This document shows, piece after piece, positions 53,552-61,404 of a stretch of DNA of 64,000 bases. The stretch spans positions 1 to 64,000 of the forward strand of contig CAADTT010000052.1 of NCBI GenBank assembly GCA_900752065.1. Direction: 5' to 3'. The first letter of the stretch is position 1; every line of letters begins with the position of its first letter. The position numbers and the translations under genes were made by a program. Under the pieces are notes generated by a model. That model did not search any database. It saw nothing but the letters and a program-made list of their open reading frames with translations, and had not been told where the DNA came from. Source of the DNA: Lachnospiraceae bacterium. Its GTDB lineage: Bacteria; Bacillota; Clostridia; Lachnospirales; Lachnospiraceae.

Positions 53552-53980
53552 TTATTTTGTTCCTTCATCCAGCATAGAAGTACAATGCGGGCAGCGAACA
53601 GCATCAATAGCGATCTCGCTCTTACAGAACGGACATACTTTTGTTGTCGGCTCCGCCGGCTTCTCTTCTTCTTTCTTCTTCATTTTCGCTGCGGCAGAAT
53701 TCATGGCCTTGACAATGGAAAAAATCACCAGCGCCATGATCAGGAAATTAATGATCGCTGTAATAAATTTCCCGTAATTCAGTGTAACTTCACCCAGCAG
53801 CGTCACACTAAGCTTATCAAAGTTCAGGCCGCCAAACAGACCCAAAATCGGCGAAATGATATCCTCCACCAGTGATGACACGATAGCCGTAAATGCACCG
53901 CCGATAATGATACCAACTGCCATGTCCATAACATTTCCTCTGCTGACAAACTCCTTAAACTCCTTGAAAAACTTTTTCAC
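53552..53980 (-). CDS. mscL: Large-conductance mechanosensitive channel with C-terminal zinc ribbon
   Basis: 142 aa if translation starts at the GTG at 53980 (KKFFKEFKEFVSRGNVMDMA follows, as in MscL); an ATG at 53989 directly abuts the AAAGGA site and is less likely. TM1 (about 14-40) and TM2 (about 70-95) are normal. The last 30 residues form a zinc ribbon (CPFCKSEI...CPHCTSM) absent from classical MscL but known in Clostridia. It releases osmolytes on hypo-osmotic shock. Confidence 0.92.
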   Translation of the reverse strand: MKKFFKEFKEFVSRGNVMDMAVGIIIGGAFTAIVSSLVEDIISPILGLFGGLNFDKLSVTLLGEVTLNYGKFITAIINFLIMALVIFSIVKAMNSAAAKMKKKEEEKPAEPTTKVCPFCKSEIAIDAVRCPHCTSMLDEGTK

Positions 53981-54088
53981 TTTCACCATTCCTTTTCTTT
54001 TGTATTTGGCTGATATGACCATGAATTTATTATAACTGATATCTTGGTCTACCGCAATTCTTTTTCCTTTTGAGGCGTTATTTTCGGT

Positions 54089-54114
54089 AACAGTTCAGCC
54101 ATGACTGAACTGTT
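54089..54114. promoter_or_regulatory. 26-bp palindrome in the mscL / DUF3783 divergent gap
   Basis: AACAGTTCAG and CTGAACTGTT are perfect 10-bp arms around CCATGA. The genes on either side are transcribed away from it, so it is not a terminator for either. It is probably an operator or small RNA hairpin. Confidence 0.5.
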
Positions 54115-54144
54115 GCTTATTTTCATATCTTCAAATGTAGGGGC

Positions 54145-54173
54145 TGGACGCAAATAAGACTTTGCGGTATGAT
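54145..54173 (+). promoter_or_regulatory. Possible promoter of the DUF3783 gene
   Basis: TGGACG (54145-54150), 17-nt spacer, TATGAT (54168-54173). The -35 matches 4 of 6. Confidence 0.5.
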
Positions 54174-54205
54174 AAAACGAAAAACATAGAAAGAAGGGCT
54201 GAAAA

Positions 54206-54613
54206 ATGAATGAAACGATACTGCTTTATCATATTTCAGATACCAGCAGACTGAAAAGGCTGAAAAATATTGGTGCATCCCTGAAAATCCGCGTCCGTCT
54301 GGTAAAACGGGAAGAATATTTTATGTCAATCTTTCAGCTTTTGGGTGACAGGAAAATGGAACCGTCACAGAACTACCAGGGAGAGGAAATTTCCGGAGAG
54401 ATGCTGGTAATGGCGGTAAAGCGTGAACGGCTGGATCTCCTGCTGAACGCATTAAAAAAGGAAGGGATCTCCATCCCGTATAAAGCGGTAGTGACACCGG
54501 ACAACGGATGGTGGAACTCTCTGCAGCTTTATCAGGCGCTGCAGAGAGAACATAAAGCAATGCATGAAAGTGCAGCCGCTAATGATCAAAATTCCTTTCA
54601 GAGCGGGCTTTGA
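54206..54613 (+). CDS. DUF3783 protein
   Basis: 135 aa, soluble. N-terminal half starts ILLYHISDTSRLKRLKNIGASLKI and a later part has MLVMAVKRERLDLLLNALKK and PYKAVVTPDNGWWNSLQLY, as in DUF3783 proteins of Clostridia. Function unknown. AAAGAAGGGC site. Its 3' end overlaps the convergent AraC gene by 35 bp. Confidence 0.8.
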   Translation: MNETILLYHISDTSRLKRLKNIGASLKIRVRLVKREEYFMSIFQLLGDRKMEPSQNYQGEEISGEMLVMAVKRERLDLLLNALKKEGISIPYKAVVTPDNGWWNSLQLYQALQREHKAMHESAAANDQNSFQSGL

Positions 54614-55481
54614 TAGAGGAAGCATACTCTGACGGAGACATTCCGGTGATCTTTTTAAACTGCCTGGAGAAATAATGGACAGAAGTATAGCCCAGCTTTT
54701 CAGCAATCTGAGAAAAATTCAGGTGTCTTTCACGGATCAACTGCTTTGCCGCATCAATCTTCATTTTCGAAAAGTAGTTAATGACACCGCTGTTTGAATG
54801 TTCGTGAAACAGTTTCTGGAGCTGGGAACGTCCAATCAGGTTCTCACGGCAGATATCTTCAATAGTAATGTGCTCGTACAGGTGCGCTTCCAGATAATCC
54901 AGCACCCGCGAATAGATCTGTGAATCATTATTTTTTTTAAATGATTTTGCCGGAAGGCATTCGAGATAGTTTTCTCGACAGCGGCGGCAAATGAGAAGCA
55001 AAAATTGTTCCAGGTACAGACGTATGAGCTGTTCTGAAGCAAAGGGTGAAGGCTCCTTGCGTTTTAACTGCTGCAGATAAGGGTCATCCATGGGCGAAGA
55101 GAAACATTTTTTTGCCTCGGTGATAATCTGGGCCAGAAGGTTCTGCTCGGAATCTGTAAGCGCCAAGAGCTTATCACAAAAGAAATCCATATCTGGAGAT
55201 GCGCAATGGAAGGACATAACGACCAGATTTGGTGCAATTTTTCCATTCGCCTTCAGCATATGAAATTCATTTGGTTTATGAAATATAATCTGCCCTTTGT
55301 GTAAGGTGTGCGATATATTGTCTGCAGTAACTTCCACTTCTCCTTTGTCTACATAACAAAATTCCCAGAAATCATGGGATTCACCTTCGAAAAAGAAATT
55401 ACTCATATATTCAAAATAATGGATCGATACAATTTCTTCAATACAAATGTCGTTCCTGAGAACAGTACCCACATAAGTCAT
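54579..55481 (-). CDS. AraC-family transcriptional regulator
   Basis: 300 aa from the ATG at 55481 (GAGGTAA site). N-terminal cupin sensor (about 35-95, including FWEFCYVDKGEVEVTADN and GQIIFHKPNEFH) and C-terminal double HTH_18 (about 195-290, with ITIEDICRENLIGRSQLQKL and FSQIAEKLGYTSVHYFSRQFK). Sugar or oligosaccharide sensors have this plan. No transporter is adjacent, so its targets may be remote. Confidence 0.92.
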   Translation of the reverse strand: MTYVGTVLRNDICIEEIVSIHYFEYMSNFFFEGESHDFWEFCYVDKGEVEVTADNISHTLHKGQIIFHKPNEFHMLKANGKIAPNLVVMSFHCASPDMDFFCDKLLALTDSEQNLLAQIITEAKKCFSSPMDDPYLQQLKRKEPSPFASEQLIRLYLEQFLLLICRRCRENYLECLPAKSFKKNNDSQIYSRVLDYLEAHLYEHITIEDICRENLIGRSQLQKLFHEHSNSGVINYFSKMKIDAAKQLIRERHLNFSQIAEKLGYTSVHYFSRQFKKITGMSPSEYASSIKARSERNFDH

Positions 55482-55565
55482 AAAAGTTACCTCATGTTTT
55501 CTTTTGTACAATTGTTTTGTTTTATTATATTGTATAACAGTCGGAAAAGCAATAGTATAAAACTT

Positions 55566-55579
55566 TGCGTACTAAGGCA
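55566..55579 (-). repeat. Post-terminator motif, copy 3
   Basis: Minus strand TGCCTTAGTACGCA, one mismatch from the copies at 4539 and 46084, directly after the tRNA-Thr terminator. Confidence 0.72.
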
Positions 55580-55580
55580 T

Positions 55581-55623
55581 AAAAATACCGGAAATCCGTT
55601 TTCTGCGAATTTCCGGTATTTTT
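55581..55623 (-). terminator. Terminator after tRNA-Thr
   Basis: AAAAATACCGGAAAT pairs with ATTTCCGGTATTTTT, a 15-bp stem with T-run in both directions, three bases from the tRNA 3' end. Confidence 0.9.
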
Positions 55624-55625
55624 AA

Positions 55626-55697
55626 GCTGGAAAAGAGACTTGAACTCTCGACCCCTTCATTACGAGTGAAGTGCTCTACCGACTGAGCTATTCCAGC
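55626..55697 (-). tRNA. tRNA-Thr(CGU)
   Basis: 72 nt folding to a full cloverleaf: acceptor GCTGGAA/TTCCAGC, D-arm GCTC...GAGC, anticodon stem CTTCA/TGAAG with loop CTCGTAA (anticodon CGU), T-arm with TTCAAGT. No encoded CCA. The 375-bp gap between the AraC and deacetylase genes is filled by this tRNA, its terminator and its promoter. Confidence 0.96.
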
Positions 55698-55722
55698 CTG
55701 GCATATAACTGCCGACTGCATT

Positions 55723-55750
55723 ATTATAACACTTTTTTTTAATTTTGCAA
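55723..55750 (-). promoter_or_regulatory. Promoter of tRNA-Thr
   Basis: Read leftward: TTGCAA (55750-55745), 16-nt spacer, TATAAT (55728-55723), 25 bp before the tRNA. Confidence 0.75.
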
Positions 55751-55856
55751 GTATTTTTTTCGTATTGGTGAAAATTTATGGCAACCGTTCAGGCAATCTT
55801 ACATATCTTCTCATTTTCCGGAATATACTGAACAGAAATCGTATCCGGAGCATTTT

Positions 55857-56681
55857 ATGATAAATAAAAAAAGACTCCTGACAGCAGGAAAAATCGCTTT
55901 TCTTTTTCTTCTCGCATTTTGTGCAGGCCGTCTGGCAGCGAGACAGTTCTCCCCTGCCGCTTCTGATGCCGCCATTCTTTTTGAGGCTGACAACTGGGGA
56001 TTAAGCTTCCAGGAGGAAGGGCAGCCGCCTGTAGCCAACGCTTCCTTTCAGGAACTCAAGCAATACGACGCATATTATGCGGAAGACACAAAGGAAAAAG
56101 TACTCTATCTTACGTTTGACTGCGGTTATGAAAATGGAAACACCCCGGCAATCCTGGATGCTCTGAAAAAACATCATGTACCAGCCACGTTTTTTGTCGT
56201 AGGAACTTTTGTAAAAGACCGCCCCGATCTGATCAAGCGTATGGCAGATGAGGGGCATATTGTCGGAAACCATACATACCACCATCCGGATATGTCCAGG
56301 ATATCTACCCGCGAAGCATTTTCAAAGGAACTGGGGGATGTGGAAGCTCTCTATCAGGAAATTACCGGAAATCAAATGTGCAAATACTACCGCCCTCCTC
56401 AGGGGAAATACAGCAAAGATAATCTCCAGATGGCGAAAGATCTTGGCTACCATACCTTTTTCTGGAGTCTCGCCTATGTAGACTGGTATCAGGATCAACA
56501 GCCCAGCCGGGAGGAAGCTTTTGATAAACTTCTTGGGCGCATTCACCCGGGTGCTGTCGTCCTCCTCCACAATACATCCAGTACCAATGCACAAATTCTG
56601 GATGAACTTCTGACAAAATGGGAAGAAATGGGGTACACCTTCAAATCACTGGAGCAACTGGTTTCAACTCCTGACCTCTGA
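55857..56681 (+). CDS. PdaA-like polysaccharide deacetylase
   Basis: 274 aa. N-terminal membrane anchor/signal (about 8-27). NodB domain about 75-265: motif 1 LTFDCGYENG, motif 2 GHIVGNHTYHHPDM (H/H metal ligands), YYRPPQGKYS, and C-terminal GAVVLLHNTSS. In Bacillus, PdaA removes acetyl groups from muramic acid to make spore cortex delta-lactam. The first-motif pattern fits that group. Only a short GGAG site. Its 3' end overlaps the convergent CarD-like gene by 18 bp. Confidence 0.88.
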   Translation: MINKKRLLTAGKIAFLFLLAFCAGRLAARQFSPAASDAAILFEADNWGLSFQEEGQPPVANASFQELKQYDAYYAEDTKEKVLYLTFDCGYENGNTPAILDALKKHHVPATFFVVGTFVKDRPDLIKRMADEGHIVGNHTYHHPDMSRISTREAFSKELGDVEALYQEITGNQMCKYYRPPQGKYSKDNLQMAKDLGYHTFFWSLAYVDWYQDQQPSREEAFDKLLGRIHPGAVVLLHNTSSTNAQILDELLTKWEEMGYTFKSLEQLVSTPDL

Positions 56682-57182
56682 TCCCTGCTTTATTTTCTCT
56701 ATGATCATTTGTTTCACCTGCTCCTGCTCCATGTCCAGAGCAACGGCCAGTTCTCCATAAAGATTTTCCTCTGCCAGATGCAGATATCTTTCATCGCCGG
56801 CAGTCACTCTCTTTCCCGCCGCTGCTCTGGACTTCTTTCTGAGGAACGTCGTTTTAATAATCTTTATCAATTCCCGGCAGTCACATTTACGGACAGCCTC
56901 TTTATAAACAAATTCTCTTTTTCTCTCGTCGGGAACCCAAAGCATCTCAATCTCATCCATATGGTTGATCAATGCCATAGCGTCATCTCTGCTGATAACC
57001 GGCCGGATCACGGCTTTCCTGTTATCCACAGGAGTAAATATCCTGCCTCCCAGTATATGACACGGCTCTAACGTATAATAAAGTCTGTCTTTGGAAATTC
57101 CCGGCAGGTCCAGATATCCGATATCTGTTACCTTGCATATTCCCTGCGGACCATAAATAATAAATTCACCAATTTCAAACAT
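56664..57182 (-). CDS. CarD/CdnL-family transcription factor
   Basis: 172 aa from the ATG at 57182 (AAGGAG site, 8 nt); an ATG 6 nt earlier is too close to it. The N-terminal RNA-polymerase-interaction domain (about 1-60: FEIGEFIIYGPQGICKVTDI, YYTLEPCHILGGRIFTPVDN) and the helical C-terminal domain match CarD. CarD-type proteins bind the RNA polymerase beta subunit and tune open-complex stability. It is upstream of and opposed to the deacetylase gene. Confidence 0.88.
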   Translation of the reverse strand: MFEIGEFIIYGPQGICKVTDIGYLDLPGISKDRLYYTLEPCHILGGRIFTPVDNRKAVIRPVISRDDAMALINHMDEIEMLWVPDERKREFVYKEAVRKCDCRELIKIIKTTFLRKKSRAAAGKRVTAGDERYLHLAEENLYGELAVALDMEQEQVKQMIIEKIKQGSEVRS

Positions 57183-57255
57183 GTTCATCTCTCCTTCTTC
57201 GCAAAGCAATTAAGAAAAGATACCAGAAGAACTTTTCTTCCGGTACCCGAGGCTT

Positions 57256-57474
57256 TTAATCAATATATCCGTCTGTTTTATAGGAATTATATTCTTTCTT
57301 AACCTTTACCACCAAAGAACCATCGGCTTCTTTTTCCTTGCTCTCAATCATGTACTTTGTGTGACTCTTATCGAGCTTATGACAATAAAATTCAAAGTCT
57401 CTATCCGGGTTCGCATCTTTCGCGGTATCAAATCTCATCGTCTGCAGTAAACAAGCACTTATAATTCTTCTCAT
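57256..57474 (-). CDS. Conserved-looking 72-aa small protein
   Basis: Hydrophilic after the first 13 residues. Sequence features: MRRIISACLLQTMRFDT, FEFYCHKLDKSHTKY, DGSLVVKVKKEYNSY. AAGGAAGG site and a good promoter support expression. No signal peptide, membrane helix or metal motif. I recognise no characterised family. It lies upstream of carD on the same strand (73-bp gap). Confidence 0.65.
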   Translation of the reverse strand: MRRIISACLLQTMRFDTAKDANPDRDFEFYCHKLDKSHTKYMIESKEKEADGSLVVKVKKEYNSYKTDGYID

Positions 57475-57505
57475 TGTATAACCTTCCTTTTCTTTGATAA
57501 GTCCA

Positions 57506-57535
57506 GTCTAACACATTTTTTTTTCAAATGTCAGT
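57506..57535 (-). promoter_or_regulatory. Promoter of the 72-aa protein gene
   Basis: Read leftward: CTGACA (57535-57530), 18-nt A-rich spacer, TAGACT (57511-57506). Confidence 0.6.
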
Positions 57536-57720
57536 GCTTTTTTACCCAAAATTTGAATTTCATCACAATTTACAATACAATTCCCTCTCATTTTTGTGCA
57601 TTTTACCAAAAGAACATTACAGAGATGAATGCCGACTGTCACTGCAAAAACCGCAGTTGTTTTAGAAAAAGCGAGATGTCCATATCAACAGGTTTTATAT
57701 GCATTATGATATAAAAAAGT
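57536..57720. other. Gap with nothing recognised
   Basis: A/T-rich spacer between the 72-aa gene promoter and tRNA-Pro. The T-run immediately after the tRNA (CTTTTTTATATC read leftward) may end its transcript. No frame, repeat or palindrome of note. Confidence 0.5.
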
Positions 57721-57793
57721 CGGAGTGACAAGATTTGAACTTGCGACCTCTCGGCCCCCAGCCGAGCGCGCTACCAAGCTACGCCACACTCCG
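57721..57793 (-). tRNA. tRNA-Pro(GGG)
   Basis: 73 nt with a full cloverleaf: acceptor CGGAGTG/CACTCCG, anticodon stem CTCGG/CCGAG with loop CTGGGGG (anticodon GGG), T-loop TTCAAAT. No encoded CCA. Its own promoter lies 10 bp upstream. Confidence 0.96.
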
Positions 57794-57802
57794 ATAGCAG
57801 AG

Positions 57803-57831
57803 ATTATAACAAAGAAATTGAAAAATAGCAA
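57803..57831 (-). promoter_or_regulatory. Promoter of tRNA-Pro
   Basis: Read leftward: TTGCTA (57831-57826), 17-nt spacer, TATAAT (57808-57803). Confidence 0.75.
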
Positions 57832-57897
57832 GTAAAAGATTTGAAATAATTAAAATTCCCTCCACCCCACCGTAGAACGAAGTTTCCTATGATACAA

Positions 57898-57931
57898 GAA
57901 AGGCAGGTAACTCACTTCTGAATCACCCGCC
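57898..57931 (-). terminator. Terminator after the NhaC-family gene
   Basis: GGCGGGT...ACCTGCC stem (one G-T pair) with a structured loop, then TTTCTTGT, 17 bp past the stop. Confidence 0.7.
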
Positions 57932-57948
57932 TCTGCTGTCTTATAACA

Positions 57949-59586
57949 CTATTTATCTCCCATAACCTTCCGCATAGCAAAGAGAGTACCGACCATAAGA
58001 ATGATTGCAATCGGCAATACGATAAATGCATTTGGCACGAATCCCGCAATAATATAAGCTACAAAGCTGACCGCAGCAACCGTGATCGCATACGGAAGCT
58101 GTGTCGAAACGTGCACCACATGCTCACACTGGGCACCTGCCGAAGCCATAATCGTGGTATCTGAAATCGGTGAACAATGGTCGCCGCAGACTGCGCCTGC
58201 CATACATGCTGAAACGCAGACTACTCCAAGAGGATTTGTCAGCGGGAATACTCCCAGCGTGATCGGAATCAGAATACCAAAAGTTCCCCAGGATGTACCT
58301 GTTGCGAAAGACAGGAAGCAGGCAATCAAAAAGACAATTGCCGGGAGGAAGGACTGGAAACTGCCTGCCGACCCCTTCACGAGTGCTTCAACAAACTCTT
58401 TTGCACCCAGAGAATCTGTCATAGTCTTCAGGCTCCATGCAAAAGTAAGGATCAGGATCGCCGGAACCATGGATTTAAATCCTTCCGGAATGCAGGGGGT
58501 AATCTCCTTTAAGCTGAATACCCTCCGGACCATATAATAAATAACCGTAATAACAAGGGTTACGATCGAGCCAAGCATCAGACCAACGGAAGCATCAGAA
58601 TTTGAAAATGCGTCCACGAAACCTGTTCCTTCAAAGAAACCGCCTGAATAAATCATACCGATTACACAGGAAACGATCAGTATAGCAATCGGGATAACCA
58701 GATCGATTACCTTTCCATTCGGATTGCTGTCCTCATCGACAGTATCTGCAAGGTTTTTCATGGAAGAGAAAATATCTCCCTTCTCCTTTGCGTTCTTCTC
58801 GTACTTCGCCATCGGGCCATAATCCAGACCTGTCAACGCCAGGAATACCATCATGACAAGCGTAAGAAGCGCATAAAAGTTAAATGGAATTGCTTTGATA
58901 AACAGATACAGACCATTTCCGTCCTCCACATAAGAGGAAACTGCCGCTGCCCAGGAAGATACCGGAGCGATGATGCAGACCGGAGCTGCCGTGGCATCGA
59001 TCAGATATGCCAGCTTCGCTCTGGAAATCTTACTCTTATCAGATACCGGACGCATAACAGAACCAACTGTAAGGCAATTGAAATAGTCGTCAATAAAAAT
59101 CAGCACGCCAAGCGCCATTGTCGCAAGCTGCGCGCCTGCCCTTGACTTAATATGCTCTGATGCCCAACGCCCAAACGCTGCTGAGCCTCCGGCTTTATTC
59201 ATCAGCATAACCATGATTCCCAAAACAACCAGGAATACCAGGATACCTACATTGTACGAATCTGCCAGAGAAGCTACAATTCCATCGCTCATCACATGTG
59301 TGAGTGTTCCTTCAAAGCTGAAGTTGGAATAAAGAAGACCACCCACTACGATTCCGACAAACAGAGAAGTATAAACCTCTTTTGTAATGAGCGCAAGACC
59401 GATGGCGATCACCGGCGGAAGCAGGGACCAGGCTGTCATATAGAAACGGCTCGTCTCTTCTGCCGCTTCTTCTCCTGCTGCAAATGCTGTGATGGAAAAT
59501 ACCAGAACCATTACCAACACCAGAGCGACTGATGTAAAGGTTCCGGGTATCATCCGTTTTTTGGAGTTACCGCATGTTCTCTTCAT
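57949..59586 (-). CDS. NhaC-family transporter, probable lysine uptake (LysW-like)
   Basis: 545 aa from the ATG at 59586 (AGAAGGAG site). About 12-13 membrane helices. The family core is visible: PPVIAIGLALITKEVYTSLF, FIDDYFNCLTVGSVMRPVSD, FATGTSWGTFGILIPI and CGDHCSPISDTTIMASAGA. NhaC family members exchange Na+ with H+ or organic ions. A lysine riboswitch occupies the leader, and riboswitch-linked NhaC proteins have been proposed as lysine transporters (LysW). Transport of lysine is inferred from this control. Confidence 0.9.
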   Translation of the reverse strand: MKRTCGNSKKRMIPGTFTSVALVLVMVLVFSITAFAAGEEAAEETSRFYMTAWSLLPPVIAIGLALITKEVYTSLFVGIVVGGLLYSNFSFEGTLTHVMSDGIVASLADSYNVGILVFLVVLGIMVMLMNKAGGSAAFGRWASEHIKSRAGAQLATMALGVLIFIDDYFNCLTVGSVMRPVSDKSKISRAKLAYLIDATAAPVCIIAPVSSWAAAVSSYVEDGNGLYLFIKAIPFNFYALLTLVMMVFLALTGLDYGPMAKYEKNAKEKGDIFSSMKNLADTVDEDSNPNGKVIDLVIPIAILIVSCVIGMIYSGGFFEGTGFVDAFSNSDASVGLMLGSIVTLVITVIYYMVRRVFSLKEITPCIPEGFKSMVPAILILTFAWSLKTMTDSLGAKEFVEALVKGSAGSFQSFLPAIVFLIACFLSFATGTSWGTFGILIPITLGVFPLTNPLGVVCVSACMAGAVCGDHCSPISDTTIMASAGAQCEHVVHVSTQLPYAITVAAVSFVAYIIAGFVPNAFIVLPIAIILMVGTLFAMRKVMGDK

Positions 59587-59682
59587 TTTATATTTTCTCC
59601 TTCTGAGCATTTCTGCCCTGTATATTTACAACAGGAGTCATGACCCGTCACAACTCCATACTGCAAATCTTCAGAGAAAACC

Positions 59683-59900
59683 CTGATAGCACTCTGCGAT
59701 TTCTACTTATGTTGTCAGACAGCTCTCCGCCTTTATCCGGCGACAGTACAACCGATCTTCTCCGCTGTACCGGATACCAGAAACGTCAGACCTACATTTC
59801 CAGCTCCTCGGCGGCTTCGCCTTTCGCTGTATGCACTCATCTTATGCTGTGTCTGTTACGCATACAGGTACTCTTCTCAACCGCGCCTCTATCATGATAT
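59683..59900 (-). promoter_or_regulatory. Lysine riboswitch (L box) aptamer
   Basis: Read leftward the leader has the conserved L-box core. The first strand is TGATAGAGGCGCGGTTGAGA followed by AGAGTA. Next come AAGGCGAAGCCGCCGAGG, TCTGGTATCCGGTAC, GCCGGATAAAGGCGGAGAGC and a CTGTCTGACA arm. P1 closes with CTATCAGGG pairing TGATAG. Downstream, GGAGT...ACTCC and CCTG...CAGG hairpins lie before the ribosome site without a T-run, so translational control is more likely than termination. Lysine binding should lower expression. Confidence 0.9.
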
Positions 59901-59905
59901 TCTGT

Positions 59906-60041
59906 TGTATTCTAAAGTAGTCTACCACACTTTATAGAAATATGCTATCAAAATCTTTATGATTTTTTAACTTCTACTTCGTCCGGCCAGCAGCTCGTAA
60001 AAGCCTTGCTTTTCCTCGCTGTCCGGCTTTCGCCGGATATA
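59906..60041. other. Gap upstream of the riboswitch
   Basis: A/T-rich. It must hold the promoter of the riboswitch transcript, but I found only weak candidates (a TTGATA and a TAGACT badly spaced). One small hairpin CCGGCTTTCGCCGG lies at about 60024-60037, next to the spoIVB terminator. Confidence 0.4.
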
Positions 60042-60101
60042 AATCAGAGAAGATGCACACGTTCGTGAATAAACTCCCGACGTGGCATCTTCTCTGATTT
60101 C
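60042..60101 (-). terminator. Terminator after spoIVB
   Basis: AAATCAGAGAAGATGC and GCATCTTCTCTGATTT are perfect 16-bp arms, with a further ACACGT/ACGTGG-type inner pairing. The outer A/T ends supply short T-runs. It ends 9 bp past the stop codon. Confidence 0.8.
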
Positions 60102-60110
60102 TGCCCGGAC

Positions 60111-61313
60111 TCAATGCCCCAGCATATTTTCAATAAATATCCCAAAGCCGCTGGTGGCATCCTGAATGAATACATGGGTCACTGCCCCAATCAGCTTTCC
60201 ATTTTGAAGGATCGGGCTGCCGCTCATTCCCTGCACGATCCCGCCCGTCCTCTCTAAAAGCTTCGGATCTGTCACACGAATGACCATACTTTTGTTCGCA
60301 TCCTGGCTATTCAGATAGATCTTCTCGATCTCTGCCTGGTATTCCCGCACAGTTCCGTCCACAGCGCAGAGAATTACGGCAGGCCCTTCTTCTACCTCCT
60401 GCTTGTAGGCGATTTCCACCGGAGCGGCTGCTGCTGCGATCTCTTCCATCTGACCGTTTACCGTTCCAAAGATTCCTTCCTCCGTATTCTCTCCGATATC
60501 CCCCAGCTTTTCTTCTTCCCGGTAACGGATCACACCGGACAGCTCCCCCGGCACTCCCCGCTCTCCCTTTGTGACAGAGAGGATATCCGTGTGATAGAGC
60601 GTACCGCCGGAGAGAGCCAGAAGACCTCCGGTATCTATGTCGCTGATCCCGTGTCCCAGCGCCCCGAAATGCTTCTCTTTGTCAATATAAGTCAGCGTAC
60701 CGATTCCCTGGGTATCGTCACGCACCCAGATCCCCAGCTTGTACTCCTCCTTCCCCGTGCGAACCGGAGAAAGCTTCAGGCTGGTGGCTTCCCCGTTTCG
60801 CTGCACATCCAGCACCAGCTCTTCGCCCCCGCTTTTATTTACCAGCTCCATCAGCTCCTCCTTGCTCTTCACAGGAACACCGTTCACAGAGTTAATGTAA
60901 TCCCCGGACTGCACCACATCCAGCGCGGGTTCATAGTCCAGTCCATCCATGCCGCTCACAGTTCCCGACCCCACCACCAGGATTCCCCGTGTCTTCATAT
61001 AAATACCGATCGCCTCCCCGCCGGGAATGACCTGCTTTTCCTCCACCAGATTCACATGAATATCTTTGATTGGTATCACACCCAGAAGGCTGCAGCTTAT
61101 TTTCACTTCTCCCTCCGGAATATTGGACTTTTCCCGGCTTCCTGCCTCCACTGTTCTCTGCTCCACCATAGGCAGGTTCAATGAAAACTTTTCCTGTTTT
61201 TTTCCACGGACAACATTTACCTCATCCGGGATGCTTCCTTTTATCAGTAAATATCCTGTGAAAGCCATGACACACAGCAGTACAGGGACGGCGATTCCCA
61301 GCTTTTTCAGCAT
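60111..61313 (-). CDS. spoIVB: SpoIVB peptidase (S55)
   Basis: 400 aa from the ATG at 61313 (AAAGGA site). N-terminal membrane anchor (about 5-24), PDZ domain (about 100-190: IYMKTRGILVVGSGTVSGMD and GDYINSVNGVPVKS) and S55 protease domain with H in GALGHGISDID and S in VQGMSGSPILQNGK. In Bacillus it is made in the forespore and triggers pro-sigma-K processing. A marker for sporulation. It follows recN after 91 bp and probably has its own forespore promoter, which I could not assign. Confidence 0.93.
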   Translation of the reverse strand: MLKKLGIAVPVLLCVMAFTGYLLIKGSIPDEVNVVRGKKQEKFSLNLPMVEQRTVEAGSREKSNIPEGEVKISCSLLGVIPIKDIHVNLVEEKQVIPGGEAIGIYMKTRGILVVGSGTVSGMDGLDYEPALDVVQSGDYINSVNGVPVKSKEELMELVNKSGGEELVLDVQRNGEATSLKLSPVRTGKEEYKLGIWVRDDTQGIGTLTYIDKEKHFGALGHGISDIDTGGLLALSGGTLYHTDILSVTKGERGVPGELSGVIRYREEEKLGDIGENTEEGIFGTVNGQMEEIAAAAAPVEIAYKQEVEEGPAVILCAVDGTVREYQAEIEKIYLNSQDANKSMVIRVTDPKLLERTGGIVQGMSGSPILQNGKLIGAVTHVFIQDATSGFGIFIENMLGH

Positions 61314-61338
61314 ATTTTCACATCCTTTCGCAAACACT

Positions 61339-61368
61339 AAGGATGTACAATCTGATCTGTACATCCTT
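61339..61368. repeat. Hairpin between recN and spoIVB
   Basis: AAGGATGTACA and TGTACATCCTT, 11-bp perfect arms with an 8-nt loop; no T-run. It may reduce readthrough from recN or act in the spoIVB leader. Confidence 0.5.
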
Positions 61369-61404
61369 TACGTTTCTAGTATGTGAAAATATAAAATTTT
61401 CAGT

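Noticed and set aside
59611..60110. Short frames in the leader of the NhaC-family gene
   Set aside because: The region folds as a lysine riboswitch followed by a terminator of the neighbouring gene, and the frames have no ribosome sites.
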